Program-made: the position numbers and the translations under genes | Shown: positions 33,898 through 44,691 of the stretch, piece after piece | How the letters are laid out: the number at the start of each line of letters is the position of its first letter | Numbering within the stretch: position 1 is the first letter of the stretch | Source of the DNA: Pyrenula massariospora | Lineage: Eukaryota; Ascomycota; Eurotiomycetes; Pyrenulales; Pyrenulaceae | Reading direction: 5' to 3' | Assembly: GCA_021030905.1 (NCBI GenBank) | Contig: JAGFMI010000018.1 | Location: forward strand, 806,001-870,000 | Length of the DNA: 64,000 nucleotides | Notes under the pieces: generated by a model | Told to the model about the DNA's origin: nothing | Seen by the model: only the letters and a program-made list of their open reading frames with translations | Databases searched by the model: none

Positions 33898-35707
33898 CTA
33901 AATCATGGTTACGCCCAAGCTCAGCAGGGTTCCGAGGTCATCGACTCCCGCATTCCACGTGTCTAATTTCTGCCAATTAGCTACCGCGTCGCCGTGCTTG
34001 GATGCCTCGATGAGGTCGCCTAGGACGTCCATCTCCGTTCGCGGCATCGATTTATATGCCTCGTATTCCGCCTGCCACGCTGAGCGTGTCCTCGCTACCC
34101 AAAGCGATTTCGGAGAAGGAAGCGGCAGTTTCCGGTAGCCATTGATGATGTCGCAAGGGATCCCAATTTTGATGCGCACCAGTTGAGCGATCAGAAACCA
34201 GACTAGGACGGTTCTATTCAACGCAATATTGTCAGACAGCGATTACCTTGAAGTATTTGAAACAAGGGGAGGCCTACCTTCTTCGAGATTCAGCAAAGAT
34301 CCAGTCTTCCCAGCTAGAGCTGGGGTACAACCTCTCATCCTGGCAGAATGTCTCGTTGCACAATGTTCTGAAGCTCTCGCATAGAACCTATTTTGATGAG
34401 ACGGATTGCAGGCGGGGGGGTAAGATCGCCTACCTGGTGAGTCACTAGCATTTCTAAAGTCAGCCCTGGCTCGGTGTCGGAGCCCTCGATAACACGCATA
34501 ATGATGTACATTATTTGTGCTTGTACTGCTGCAAGAAGGTCTTCCTGTGAGAATTGGCGCTTATCCTGCTGCTGTAGTGTTAGCCTGCGCCCTTGTCGTT
34601 GACGACAGCCTGTTTGGGGCCGGCTGTAAGCTCCTGTTGGGGGCTCTCCGCACCAAAGAGATTGGGGCTCAAACCTTTTCGATTGAAGCGCGTTGCTCCC
34701 TCTTTATTGATCGCCATAGAAACGGTCTGCTCTCAGGAGTACGCGACGCAAAGACTTGTGTAATACCTAGACAGTTGACCAGCGGTTCAGGCAGAGCAGA
34801 AGCTGTAGCACTAGACGAACGATCCCAGTGTCCATGTATGAACGGAGGAAGAGTCTCTCTGCGAAGCATCATGTGTGGGAACGCCCGAAGCTTCTGCATC
34901 ACCAGCATTGCGGAATATCGTGCTATAGGATCTGGCTTTGGGATTCGTGCTAGAAAGTCGGAGTCTGGTTTTTCAGAGAGGCTGGTAGGCCCGGAAATGG
35001 CGGAGAAATATTCGTCCGGATTGGCCCAATCAGACCAAGGGAGCTTCTTGAGCGAGAGATTCGCTGGATCGAAATCGGAACTCAAATCGTTGATGATATG
35101 CCCACCGTCGGAATTTCCAAGAAGCAATGACCCACCCGGCGCTGACCTCAGAGCCGGTTCGAAATGGGAGTAAGTGTTCTTAGGGGGCTGCGGGAGGAAG
35201 TCGGTGGGAGGAAAGCTGAGCACATCGGAGTCTATGTTGCCTTGCCCTTCGTCTAGATTCGACGCCCCGCTGAATGTGAACAAATCGTTCATGTTAAATT
35301 CACCGGCTGAGGAGCAAGCTGGCGTATCCACGGGCGTATTCATCTGCGGAAGGTGTTCACCAGCTGCTTGGTTCCTACGCGTAGCAGTAGGCCTTTCGTA
35401 TACGCATTCAAGACCCTTGGTCCGACACCGCCCACAGCGAGGCTCGTTGCTACATTTAGCTTTTGCCGTAGAGCAAGCGCGGCAGCTTCTCATGCGCCTT
35501 CGTAGACGGTTCTGGGTACGCCGACAATAAGATATGTGTCGGTTGTACGAGGTTTCTGCATGATTGTGGTCAATTTACTGCAAAATACCAAAGATGTGAA
35601 TGATGTCAACCTTTCGAAAAAGGCTTGTCACAGAATACGCAAAAGCGCATCGCCTCTGGCGATGAGGACTCATCCGTCGAGTCAACCGACGGCGCTTGAT
35701 AGTCCAT
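33898..35707 (-). CDS. Transcription factor with C2HC finger plus Zn2Cys6 cluster
   Basis: Five exons on the minus strand: 35707-35611, 35555-34675, 34571-34434, 34387-34278, 34213-33898; introns 55, 103, 46 and 64 nt; 513 residues with consistent phases. A zinc finger of C2HC pattern (Cys23, Cys26, His39, Cys43; CVFCDKPFSKETSYNRHISYC is split across the first junction as CVFCDKPFSK and ETSYNRHISYC) directly precedes a Zn2Cys6 binuclear cluster (Cys57, 60, 67, 73, 76, 83; CRACSTAKAKC). This double DNA-binding arrangement is known in fungal secondary-metabolism regulators such as the melanin regulators with C2H2 plus Zn2Cys6. The C-terminal half has the usual helical middle region (LLAAVQAQIMYIIMRVIEG, LCESFRTLCNETF, LPLPSPKSLWVARTRSAW). 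It is divergent from the MFS exporter, with a 510-bp shared promoter holding two CGG-N9-CCG dyads, so autoregulation and control of export are likely. Confidence 0.88.
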
Positions 35708-36217
35708 GAAGACAAGGCTGGGTGGATACTCGTTCAGGGAGACGCTTATCTATGCTTCAAGAAGATTCTTATCAGTCTTGACTTGGCTGGATTTCTCTCA
35801 TTGCAAGTCATAGCAAGGCCTTGATGTTGGGAGTCGGCGGAAAGGCCCAGGGGCTGGAAACATATGACATGAAGCAGGCAGATCCCGAGCGGCCAAATTG
35901 GCCGGAATGGGGCCGAAACAATGAGAGTCGGCGGCAGCGGAGCCTGAGCCCGAGCCGGCCAAATTGGCCGAAAATTCTCTTGACGACGGAGTTTGAACAC
36001 AACCACTTGACATCACACATGCAGTTGTTTGTAATGCCCCTTAGAAATTCGATGAACCAGTCTGCGTTCCGGGAAAAGTGGACTCTGGCGGCTCTGACCA
36101 TGGCTTCCTACATATACACTTCTTTAAATGTCCCCCCGAGCATAGTCGCACCGCCTACACTTCCTCTATTGTATATCCCATTTCGATACCCTCCTTAGCC
36201 CAGAGATCTAATCCGCC
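35708..36217. promoter_or_regulatory. Divergent promoter with two CGG-N9-CCG dyads
   Basis: Two identical 15-mers, CGGCCAAATTGGCCG, lie at 35890-35904 and 35956-35970, 66 bp apart (about six helical turns). CGG half-sites facing each other over 9 bp are the form expected for a Zn2Cys6 dimer. They sit nearer the regulator start (35707) than the MFS start (36218). Confidence 0.65.
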
Positions 36218-38168
36218 ATGACTTCTTCCGGCGAGCTCAAGGAAGGTGTGCTTTCGGACTCACAGAACCATCGCTCCAGCGGTGAAAGCATGAAAGAGAC
36301 CAAACCCGGTTCTCAATCGTCTCCCGACGAGTCTTTGCACGAGAAAGAAGAGGAAGTCGTAAGCCCGAGAACGGTTCACGGTTTCAAATGGGTTCTCGTT
36401 TGTGCTTCTCTTTACATTGGCGCGCTCATCTATGGCCTCGACACCACGATTGCCGCCGACATTCAAGCAGCTATCGTTGAAAGATTCGACAATGTTGAGC
36501 GATTGACGTGGATTGGCACAGCCTTTCCCCTTGGCTCTGTCAGCGTTGTACTACCTACGTGAGCTTCTTCTTATCTAGTGCGATCGAAAAGCTGACATAC
36601 CGTCACAAGGGCTGCCTGCTACGCGATGTTCGACCTGAAATCTCTTTTCCTCGGGAGCATCGTGCTTTTCGAAGTCGGCTCTGCGCTCTGCGGTGGAGCA
36701 CCTTCCATGAACGCACTTATCGTCGGTCGGGCGATCGCAGGTGTAGGCGGGTCTGGCATATTCCTCGGGTAAGTCATCACCAAGGATATAATTCAAACTC
36801 GACTCATTCAATCTGCTAGGTGTCTCAACTACTTCTCCCTCATCACGTCTGACAAAGAGCGCGGCCGCTATATCTCGGGAATTGGCGTCGTCTGGGGGAC
36901 TGGTGCCATTCTTGGCCCAGTAGTTGGTGGAGCCTTTTCATCGTCTTCTGCAGGATGGCGATGGGCATTCTACATCAATCTGTATGTTTTTATGAGCTGA
37001 GCTCCCGGACTGTTCCGCGTACTAACGTTGGTAGTGTCATTGCTGCCATCTGTGCACCAGTTTACATCTTCTATATGCCCCCAGTTACGCCACCGGGCGC
37101 TCCAGATCTTCCCGTCTTCAAGCGACTCAAAACGCTCGACTGGATTGGTTTCATCCTCGGCATTGGAGTAATGGTCTCCTTCGTCATGGCCCTGACGTTT
37201 GGAGGTGGCATCTGGCGCTGGGACGATGGTCGTACGATCGCAACATTTGTGGTGTCGGGGGTGCTATTCATTGCGATGCTTCTCCAGCAATACTTCTGCT
37301 GGTATATCACCCTGGATATGCGCATGTTCCCCCCGGCCCACATTCTCAAGGACCGGACTTTGATCCTCCTGGATATTGTTACTGCCGCCGGGGCCGCTAA
37401 CATCTACGTACCGCTCTACTTCATCCCAGTTTACTTCGTTTTCGTGCACGGAGACACGGCACTGATGGCGGCCGTCCGCCTCCTCCCGTACATCACATTC
37501 CTTGCAAGTTGCAACATGTTGTCAGGGGCAATGCTTCCCAAGATCAGCTATTAGTAAGCACACTTTTCCTCTTCTTTGTCTTTCTCACGCACTGACCCCT
37601 TCCTAGCTGGGCTCTGTACATGGTGGGAGGTATTCTTATGACCATTGGCAGTGCGACCATGTTCACCGTGGGCGCCAATACCTCTATGGGCAAAGTCTAT
37701 GGATACAGCATCCTTCTCGGCGCTGGCACGGGTCTGATCTTCCAGGCCGGCTACACGGTCGGCGGTGTCAAGACTATCATGCGCACCGGCTCTGGCCTCG
37801 ATGTCCAACGTGTCATTTCGATGCTTAATCTCTCTCAGCTTGGTTGGCAGATGATGAGTTTGCTCATCGGTGGCCAAATCTTCCAGAGTCTCGCGATGAA
37901 GAATCTCAACCACGTCCTCGCTGGCCTTGGTTATTCACAGGAGGACATTCGCCGCGCCGTCGCTGGTACGCAGAGCGCAATTTTCGACCAGCTAGAAGGG
38001 GAGATGTTACACCGTGCAACGGAGGCTATCATTTCCGCGATAAGCCGCGTCTACATCATCAGCATCGCCGCGGGTGCCATCACCGTCATTTGTGCGGCAT
38101 TCATGAAGAAGGAGCGGTTGTTCACGTCGCCGCCGGCGGCGGATATGCCCGCTGCGGCCGGAGCTTGA
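36218..38168 (+). CDS. MFS exporter (14-helix drug:H+ antiporter type)
   Basis: Five exons: 36218-36558, 36610-36768, 36820-36981, 37035-37553, 37607-38168; introns of 51-53 nt; 580 residues with consistent phases. A charged cytosolic N-terminus (about 60 residues) precedes the first helix and the family motif GLDTTIAADIQAAI. Further marks are GRAIAGVGGSGIF, the DKERGRYISGIGVVWGTGAILGP stretch (loop and helix five; motif C-like GAILGPVVGG) and about 14 hydrophobic segments in total. It lies beside the C2HC/Zn2Cys6 regulator and should pump a small lipophilic compound, possibly the cluster product, across the plasma membrane. The intron lengths are nearly uniform, unlike neighbouring genes. 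Siderophore or azole transport are alternatives that sequence alone cannot exclude. Confidence 0.9.
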
Positions 38169-38883
38169 GAGCGGCGGAGCCTCACGACAGGGAAACTAGA
38201 ACCCCAGAAGCCTTAATTGCGCAGCCCTTCAAGGCATGAGACACCCAACCACCTCTCCCGCGTTCGCCGCTTCTATTCGAAATTCCACAGACATGAAGTC
38301 CTTTCCGACCTTCACTTTCACGCTTGCATGGATAATCGGAAAAACAATGTTACCATGGGTTTCTTGAGCATCATATTTCGAAAATATTTGTCTGCATAGA
38401 CTGCATCGAAAAGATGCATTGAGTCAAAATTAGACATAGTCATAGAGCTTTCTCTACGGTCCTACAGGAAACCAAACAAGATCACCAATCATATCCTACA
38501 TTCAGATTCAATGCTCCTTACTCTTAGCCGCCCTCCTGCACTTCTTCTAGGTCTGGCTCGTGATATTTGGTTATTTGAGCACCTTCTCCCCGCTCCCCCT
38601 CCCACCCCCATTCCCAACTCCGCTGGAGATTCTCTGGGACAGTCAACCTATCTAGTAGCCCTTCTAGAGCCGCAAGGATAGGTAATAACCATAAGCATGC
38701 CCGGTTCGGAGTCCCCGAACATCACAAACACCAAGGACCTTACCAATACATCGCTCCAATTTTGGTATCTCACTCCGAACCGACTAAAGCTACATAAAGT
38801 TCCATTCCCTCCTCGAGATAAAAGTTCTGAACATGTAGACTTAGATGTCTGCTTACGTGTTCAAACAATGCTCAGCCATATGT

Positions 38884-38921
38884 GGTCAGGCACTCCAGAT
38901 AAGGTCAGGCACTCCAGACAA
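38884..38921. repeat. 19-bp tandem duplication
   Basis: Unit GGTCAGGCACTCCAGATAA is followed directly by a copy with one change (C for T); a degenerate third start (GATCAGGGACCAGGG) follows. Confidence 0.75.
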
Positions 38922-39170
38922 GATCAGGGACCAGGGACCATGTAAGGGAAGTCTAAAGAGTGGGGTGACTAGGAGAGGAGAAGACCATTCGCCCTCCGCC
39001 GTTGGGAAGAGCACAGGGTCAAGGGGGGTCCCTGCTCGAGCTGACCTCGGGAGGGTCACCGAGGGAGCGTTCGCCTAACTTTATTAGGGTTTAATATGAG
39101 ATATAGGGGATAGGGGTCTCGGTGGGGGCTCCGAAGTGTAACGGTAGACTCCTCTCGATTAATTTAGATT

Positions 39171-39194
39171 ACGTGATCTATTACGAGATCACGT
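39171..39194. repeat. Hairpin-forming inverted repeat
   Basis: ACGTGATCT and AGATCACGT are perfect complements around a 6-nt loop ATTACG. No gene lies next to it, so it may be the remnant of a mobile element end. Confidence 0.6.
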
Positions 39195-39843
39195 TGGTAT
39201 TTGGTTCCGCTCCCATAAATAATGAAGGGCGCTGAAGTGGCTGACTAGGTAGGAGTGGGGCTGAGAAGAATGATACGAGATTCATATTGGATGGCTGGTT
39301 TTGAGGACGACTAAGAAAATTTATCCCCTTGTAGACTGTACCATAACGTTACTCCAGTCGCGCCCTCATCTAAGAACTTTTCTTCGACCTGTTCTATCTA
39401 CTCTATATTCTGCGTGACAATGGGGACCAAAAGTCTCAGTTGCATACCTTCTCTAAGAGATGTTTACTGATATCGTGAGACCGGCATGGTCTGCTGATGA
39501 AGCTGTGAAGAATGTTTAGTGCCATCCTACGATATGGTACGGACATCCCTAAGTCAGGTCTCGCCTTCCGTAACCATTATCCTGTCCAGAGCTTCACTTC
39601 GGTGGCCGGAGGACGGACCGAGGTCTAACATAAGAAGAATGGCGTTCATGCATGGCATTATCCAACGATAACGCCCAAGTATCCCCGGGTAAGAAAGTAT
39701 GGGAACATTCATTCCAGAAACACTTCTTCCCTCAAGTTCGATAGTAATCTGCTCTTGTTGCCATCACTACTTCTAAGTACAACCCTCCTCCTTCCCTTAA
39801 CTCTGCTTTTCACTCCTCCCATCTCCCGCTCACCCGCGACACG

Positions 39844-40920
39844 ATGCGCGATCCCGCTACCCTCACCTCCCCCCGCTTGCACGGAAAAGTCGCCCTGATA
39901 ACCGGCTCCTCCTCCGGCCTCGGGCGCGCGATCGCGATCGCGTTCGCCTCCCATGGTACCAAACTCATCGTCTGTTCCGATCTAATCCCGGAACCGCGCA
40001 GAACCATCAAAGGTCAAGTCGTGAACGGAGAGGAAGGAGGAGGGATGGCTACGCACAAGTTGATTTGTGAGAAGTATGGAGAGGGGAAAGCGGTTTTTTT
40101 CAAGTGTGATGTTGGAGTGAGTGGAGAGGTTAAGGGGGCGGTGGAGTGCGCGGTTAGGGAGGGAGGGGGGAGGTTGGATTTGTGAGTTTCCGAGAGTCCC
40201 ATTTAGGCGATTGGATCGGGCCATAGGCTTGGTCAGGGAAGGGAGAGGCTGTGTGCGTGATGAGTGAGATTGCTGATGAAGGTTTGGGGATGATGTAGGA
40301 TGGTCAACAACGCGGGCGTCGCGCACACAGACTCGAGTATCCGACTGCACGAGCTCACGGATGAGGAGTGGGATAGGACGATGTGAGAGACCCTATCCCC
40401 TTTCCTACCTCCCAAGCCCAAGAAGCTCTCTGTGAGGTCCACTTGCTTTTGAGGCCGCGCTAACAATTCCATCCTCAACAATAGCCGCATCAACGCCACC
40501 GGCGTGTACAACGGCAGCAAGCACGCCCTCTCCCAAATGATCACCCAATCCCTCGACCCCAGCGGCTGCCGCGGCCGAATCATAAACGTCTCAAGCGTGA
40601 TGGGCATAGTCGCCTCAGCCGGTGGCGCCGGCGCCTACAACGCCTCCAAAGCCGCCTCCCTTAACCTAACGAAACAGATCGCCCTCGACTATGCCAGGGA
40701 CCGCATCGTCGCCAACGCTCTCTGCCCGGGATTGATTAAAACTGCAATGACGCAGGATCTGGACGAGAGTGCTGCAGAGAAGTTTTTAAGTGCGACGCCG
40801 TGGGGGGATTGGCTGGACGCGGGGGATGTTGCGGGTGGGGCGGTATTTTTGGCGAGTGATGATGCGAGGATTGTCACGGGCATTGCGTTGCCGGTTGATG
40901 GGGGATACGTTGCGATGTAG
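39844..40920 (+). CDS. Short-chain dehydrogenase/reductase
   Basis: Three exons: 39844-40181, 40299-40382, 40485-40920; introns 117 and 102 nt; 285 residues. Classical SDR marks: cofactor loop TGSSSGLGRA (residues 20-29), NNAGV across the first junction, and the catalytic Ser178, Tyr192 and Lys196 (INVSS, AYNASK). The tail PVDGGYVAM and PGLIKTAMT fit the substrate-loop and C-terminal regions of 3-ketoacyl-reductase-like oxidoreductases. It is NAD(P)-dependent, cytosolic, and acts on an alcohol/ketone pair. It lies between the exporter and the core cluster and may act in the pathway, but the 3.8-kb gap to the next gene makes membership uncertain. An acidic insertion (NGEEGGGMATHKLICEKYG) lengthens the region after the second strand. 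Codons switch from C- to G-ending near the 3' end. Confidence 0.9.
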
Positions 40921-41570
40921 GGGATAGTAGTAGAGTGGCAAGGGGCGTTGGTTGGAGGGAGGGGATCGGAAGGAGGATGACTGGGGAGTAGAGACGGGAG
41001 GAGAGCTAGCTAGAGCTAGCTTGCACTGCTACTGCTGCGAACGCCATTAGCAATACAGCCGGCTCCTTATCTCTGAGGATTTTCGGCTATCCAGAAGCCT
41101 ATCGGGGTAGAAGAGCCACCAGGAAGCGGGCCACATTCCAGAGATTCTGAGGCTGTAGGGCAGAGAGCTCAAGGCCGACATGGTCAAGCCTGACATTTAG
41201 CGTGTGTATTAAATATATTGAGGATTTCAAGGTCTTAGAAGTCTCAATATGATATCAGCTATATATTATATGAGTTGAAACCTCAAACCTCTACGTCTAC
41301 CCCACACAACTAATGTCAAGTACTGGTACCCCAGACACGCACACACGTCACCGGCATATTTTAGAACTAAATCTCCGGCGGCACGGGATGAAACCATTGC
41401 GGATGTTGTACGGATAGTTCCAGACCGTTGACATGGCGTGCATGGGTAGTCCCCGGCGCTAAGCCCTTAAGTGTCGTTCAAAGAGTTGGGCCGTGTGTAA
41501 ACAGAATTAATATTACTATGTAGCTCCTCATATTATAGTTCACATCACCGGAGATTGCCGTATCATCGAA

Positions 41571-41630
41571 GATACCGACCCCTGCTCCCGTGTCCCCGAA
41601 AATACCGACCCCTGCTCCCGCGTCGCCGAA
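41571..41630. repeat. 30-bp tandem duplication
   Basis: Two 30-bp units sharing ATACCGACCCCTGCTCCCG, with three mismatches, lie directly next to each other. They are non-coding as far as can be seen. Confidence 0.8.
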
Positions 41631-44318
41631 GGCTTATGCCCCACGTCACCCCCTACCTGCATGGACCCATGTCTGCAGAAGAACAACCGGCGAGCAGATC
41701 TGGTACCTCATCTCGCCTGTGTAGATTGAAGACCAGGCTTCCGATTTGTCGTTGATGCGATGTCGTAAATAAAAACTCTCTAGTAATGTTCCTCCTGTAT
41801 TTGAACACATACCTGTGCAAAATTACTGGGAAAGGGCACGTTGAGCGGCAAGGGGCTAGGAATCGACGTTACGTCGTGGCGTTCTTCAAACCACTAAGGT
41901 GGATGATGGCATGTAAGAAATAGCGGTGGAAGTCGCAAAATATGCCGAGCACCGCTTCGAACTTGGAGAAAAGCCCCATCCGGCGCCATCCATGATCCCG
42001 GCGTGGGGGAGACCGTCAATACGACCCTTCTAACGCAAGTTGGGCCTAGTCAACAGTAGCCCTCGATATGCCGGTTCCCATAGATCGACATTTAGCTCTA
42101 ACGGCGGTCAATACGACATAGCTAGGGTGAGAGCAGACAGGTACGAATACGTCAAATCCCTGTTTGTGGAAAGGTTCTGATGATGCAGCACTGGGAAAAA
42201 AGGCAGTCAACCCTCCGCCATCTCTCCTGGGACGAGCGGAAAGCCCTGTCAGAAAACGAGTTCGTAAATCAGGTACTGGTGGAGACTAGAGGAAGCCTTG
42301 AAGATGCTTTGCTTGTACCGAATCTGATCGCGTACGACATCATGAGAATTGCTAGTGGGGAATTTGGGACGTTTGCCTCTGATTTTGTGTTCGGGTCATA
42401 ATGACGGCTAGCTCGGCGTAGTACTATCAGTTCTTGCCGTCAGCTTCTGCAACCGAGCATTTGCTCCTCTTGGTTCGTCCGCAGGGTTGACTCGGCAACA
42501 GAAGACTGACTTGCACTGCTTACACAGGAGCAAGAATTTCCAAATTGAATGCCAAGTGCCTTGAAAGGACGATAGGAGAATACGTATAGCTCCGTCTTTC
42601 CGAGAGTCTCTCGATGACTACCGCTCCCCTTACTAGCACATCCACCGTTCTTGCGGAAGGCACTTCCGTACCCACTACTGCACAAGATCGTACCCCATCT
42701 CCGTAAGCAAGGCACGTCGTACAGTGCCATGAACAGTTTCATGGGTCTAGTCGCAAAATCCTCGTGACAAATAGCTAGAACGCTTGCTGTTCTTTACACT
42801 GCATTGGTACACGTCGATTTATTAACTTCGATTACAGCTCTTTGGCGGGTAGTTAGCCTCGCCGAGACTTCTGGGAACGTAACGGACATTTGAAGAGATC
42901 TTCGAAAAAAATATTATTCAGGTTGAAATATTAAAGTATAATACATATTTTCAACGGGAATTAATCGTATTTGAAAGTAATATAGATTAAACACGGGCAG
43001 GAAAGATCATTATTTATTGTGGATTGAACCATTCTCAGGGTATAAAAGCTGGTTGAAACTATTAAAAACGGCTATCACTGTTTTTATTATCACACTCAAA
43101 GCCTTAACGACTCGTACTTCGCATTATAAGAGTCTGCAGCTGGATGCGTCTCCTCTACCAGTAAGAGATCATTCATTTAAGGCTCCTTACGTTCCCTCTC
43201 ACCCCCGTGATCCATACACCAACGACCAGTGTATGAACCCATCTAGGACAAATCCAATAGTGAGATTGGACTTATCATGGCACGGGCTACCAGAGAGCCA
43301 CCTGCCTTCCTCGGCGTAGCGGCGCTTACGCGGCGCCCACGATACATAATTGTTTCCTTTGTAGATTCCACTTGAAGCTCTTCAGCTTTGAATTCTAGGT
43401 TCAGACTATTAGGTCGAGGCAATCATTAGAGTTCCGTATACGTACCGTACCCGAATCCTAGACGTTCTGCCTGCCGTATCTGACGGCGGTCTCACAGGAC
43501 TGACCCGATGTCGAAAACCAACCAAGATCGACATGAGCCGCAGTCTAATGCTTTAGCCTATGTAAACAGTAATAGTCGGAAGTAAAGAGTCGGCGACGGC
43601 AGAATAGTGAATGCAGCAAGGTCGGTCATAACGCCCGAAAGCAATGAGGTATTTCTGCCATTGGCTCTTCTATACAGAAACCATTCCGTTCACTTTCTTA
43701 TTGACGTGACAAGGAATAGCAAGATCTTGGTCATGTTCCAAGCATACCGCGGTACATGAGGGTTGAATGACAAAACCCGAGATATACTCACTGATGCGTT
43801 CACCCACGACATTATCGGGACTAGGGGGTCTCGAGGCTTCACAATGAAGAGAGAGGCTGAAAGTGGGGGTATACTAGGCTATATTGACTCTATATAGAGT
43901 CCTAATGGTCTAATGTTGTCGCTGTTCTTTTATGAAACTATTGTGCACACATTGGTAAGGTGTAGGGAGAACAACTAATTTAGCCTAATTAAAAAGGTGC
44001 AGCTGTAATCTCCGCGCTTTCTTTAATATATCTTGATGATATCTTACTTTGAAACCTATAGCGCTATTAAGATAATAAATTAGCTAATAACCCTAAGTAT
44101 TAAATTATAATAGATAATTCTAATTAAATATATTATAAATTATTAAAAATGATATTTTAACTTTTAATTCAAAATTTAAATACCAATAAAAATTTGTAAA
44201 TATTTCATGATATTTTTTGAATCTTTTTTATTCAATTTTTTACTATTACTATAGTATATATAAAATTTCGGAATTTAGATTTTGTTAGAAATGCTCTAGA
44301 TACTCCGCCGTATATACT

Positions 44319-44341
44319 ACCGAAGTACCGAAGTACCGAAG
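44319..44341. repeat. Three 8-bp tandem units (ACCGAAGT)
   Basis: Short tandem run at the edge of the AT-rich island, with the third copy incomplete. Confidence 0.7.
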
Positions 44342-44691
44342 CTATACACCCAAAGTTTCTACCATGATTGCCACCATCATCTTCCACCCCTGGAGGATAG
44401 CCTCGCGGTCCCACAAAAGGATGGGATCGGTGAACGTGGGGTCCCCGCCTGATGATTTCTCAGCTTTTTGTGGCGGCTCAAGGCAGCCCATTGCCAAATC
44501 TTAAATTCATACCACTTCCATTGACACCCTAGACGCCGCAGCGAACACCTCCCGCATATGTACAGCCACTGCCATTTGTACTATCATTTCCCACCACTAA
44601 AATACCATCTCTAAACATTCACCCCCCTGATCTCCTTAAAAAAAGTAACTTGAAATATTATTCCGCCAGTAACCAGATCAATTGACCAGTC

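Larger units (their letters stand above)
38169..39843. other. Gene-poor region with short tandem repeat and hairpin
   Basis: No supported gene in about 1.7 kb. It holds a 19-bp tandem duplication (38884-38921) and a 9-bp-stem hairpin (39171-39194). Compact C-rich low complexity near 38590 is unremarkable. The right end is the SDR promoter. Confidence 0.5.
40921..44691. other. Gene-poor gap with AT-rich islands and small repeats
   Basis: About 3.8 kb without a supported gene. Contents: a 30-bp tandem duplication (41571-41630), a 73-codon frame at 42180-42401 with no recognisable domain, AT-rich islands at about 42900-43020 and 43980-44280, and an ACCGAAGT triplicate near 44319-44341. Its composition suggests decayed, possibly RIP-mutated mobile DNA, although no transposase remains readable. 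The last few hundred bases must hold the promoter of the regulator at 44692. Confidence 0.55.

Noticed and set aside
42180-42401. 73-codon ATG-started frame in the gene-poor gap
   Set aside because: No domain, no splice partner found, and the surrounding DNA looks decayed.
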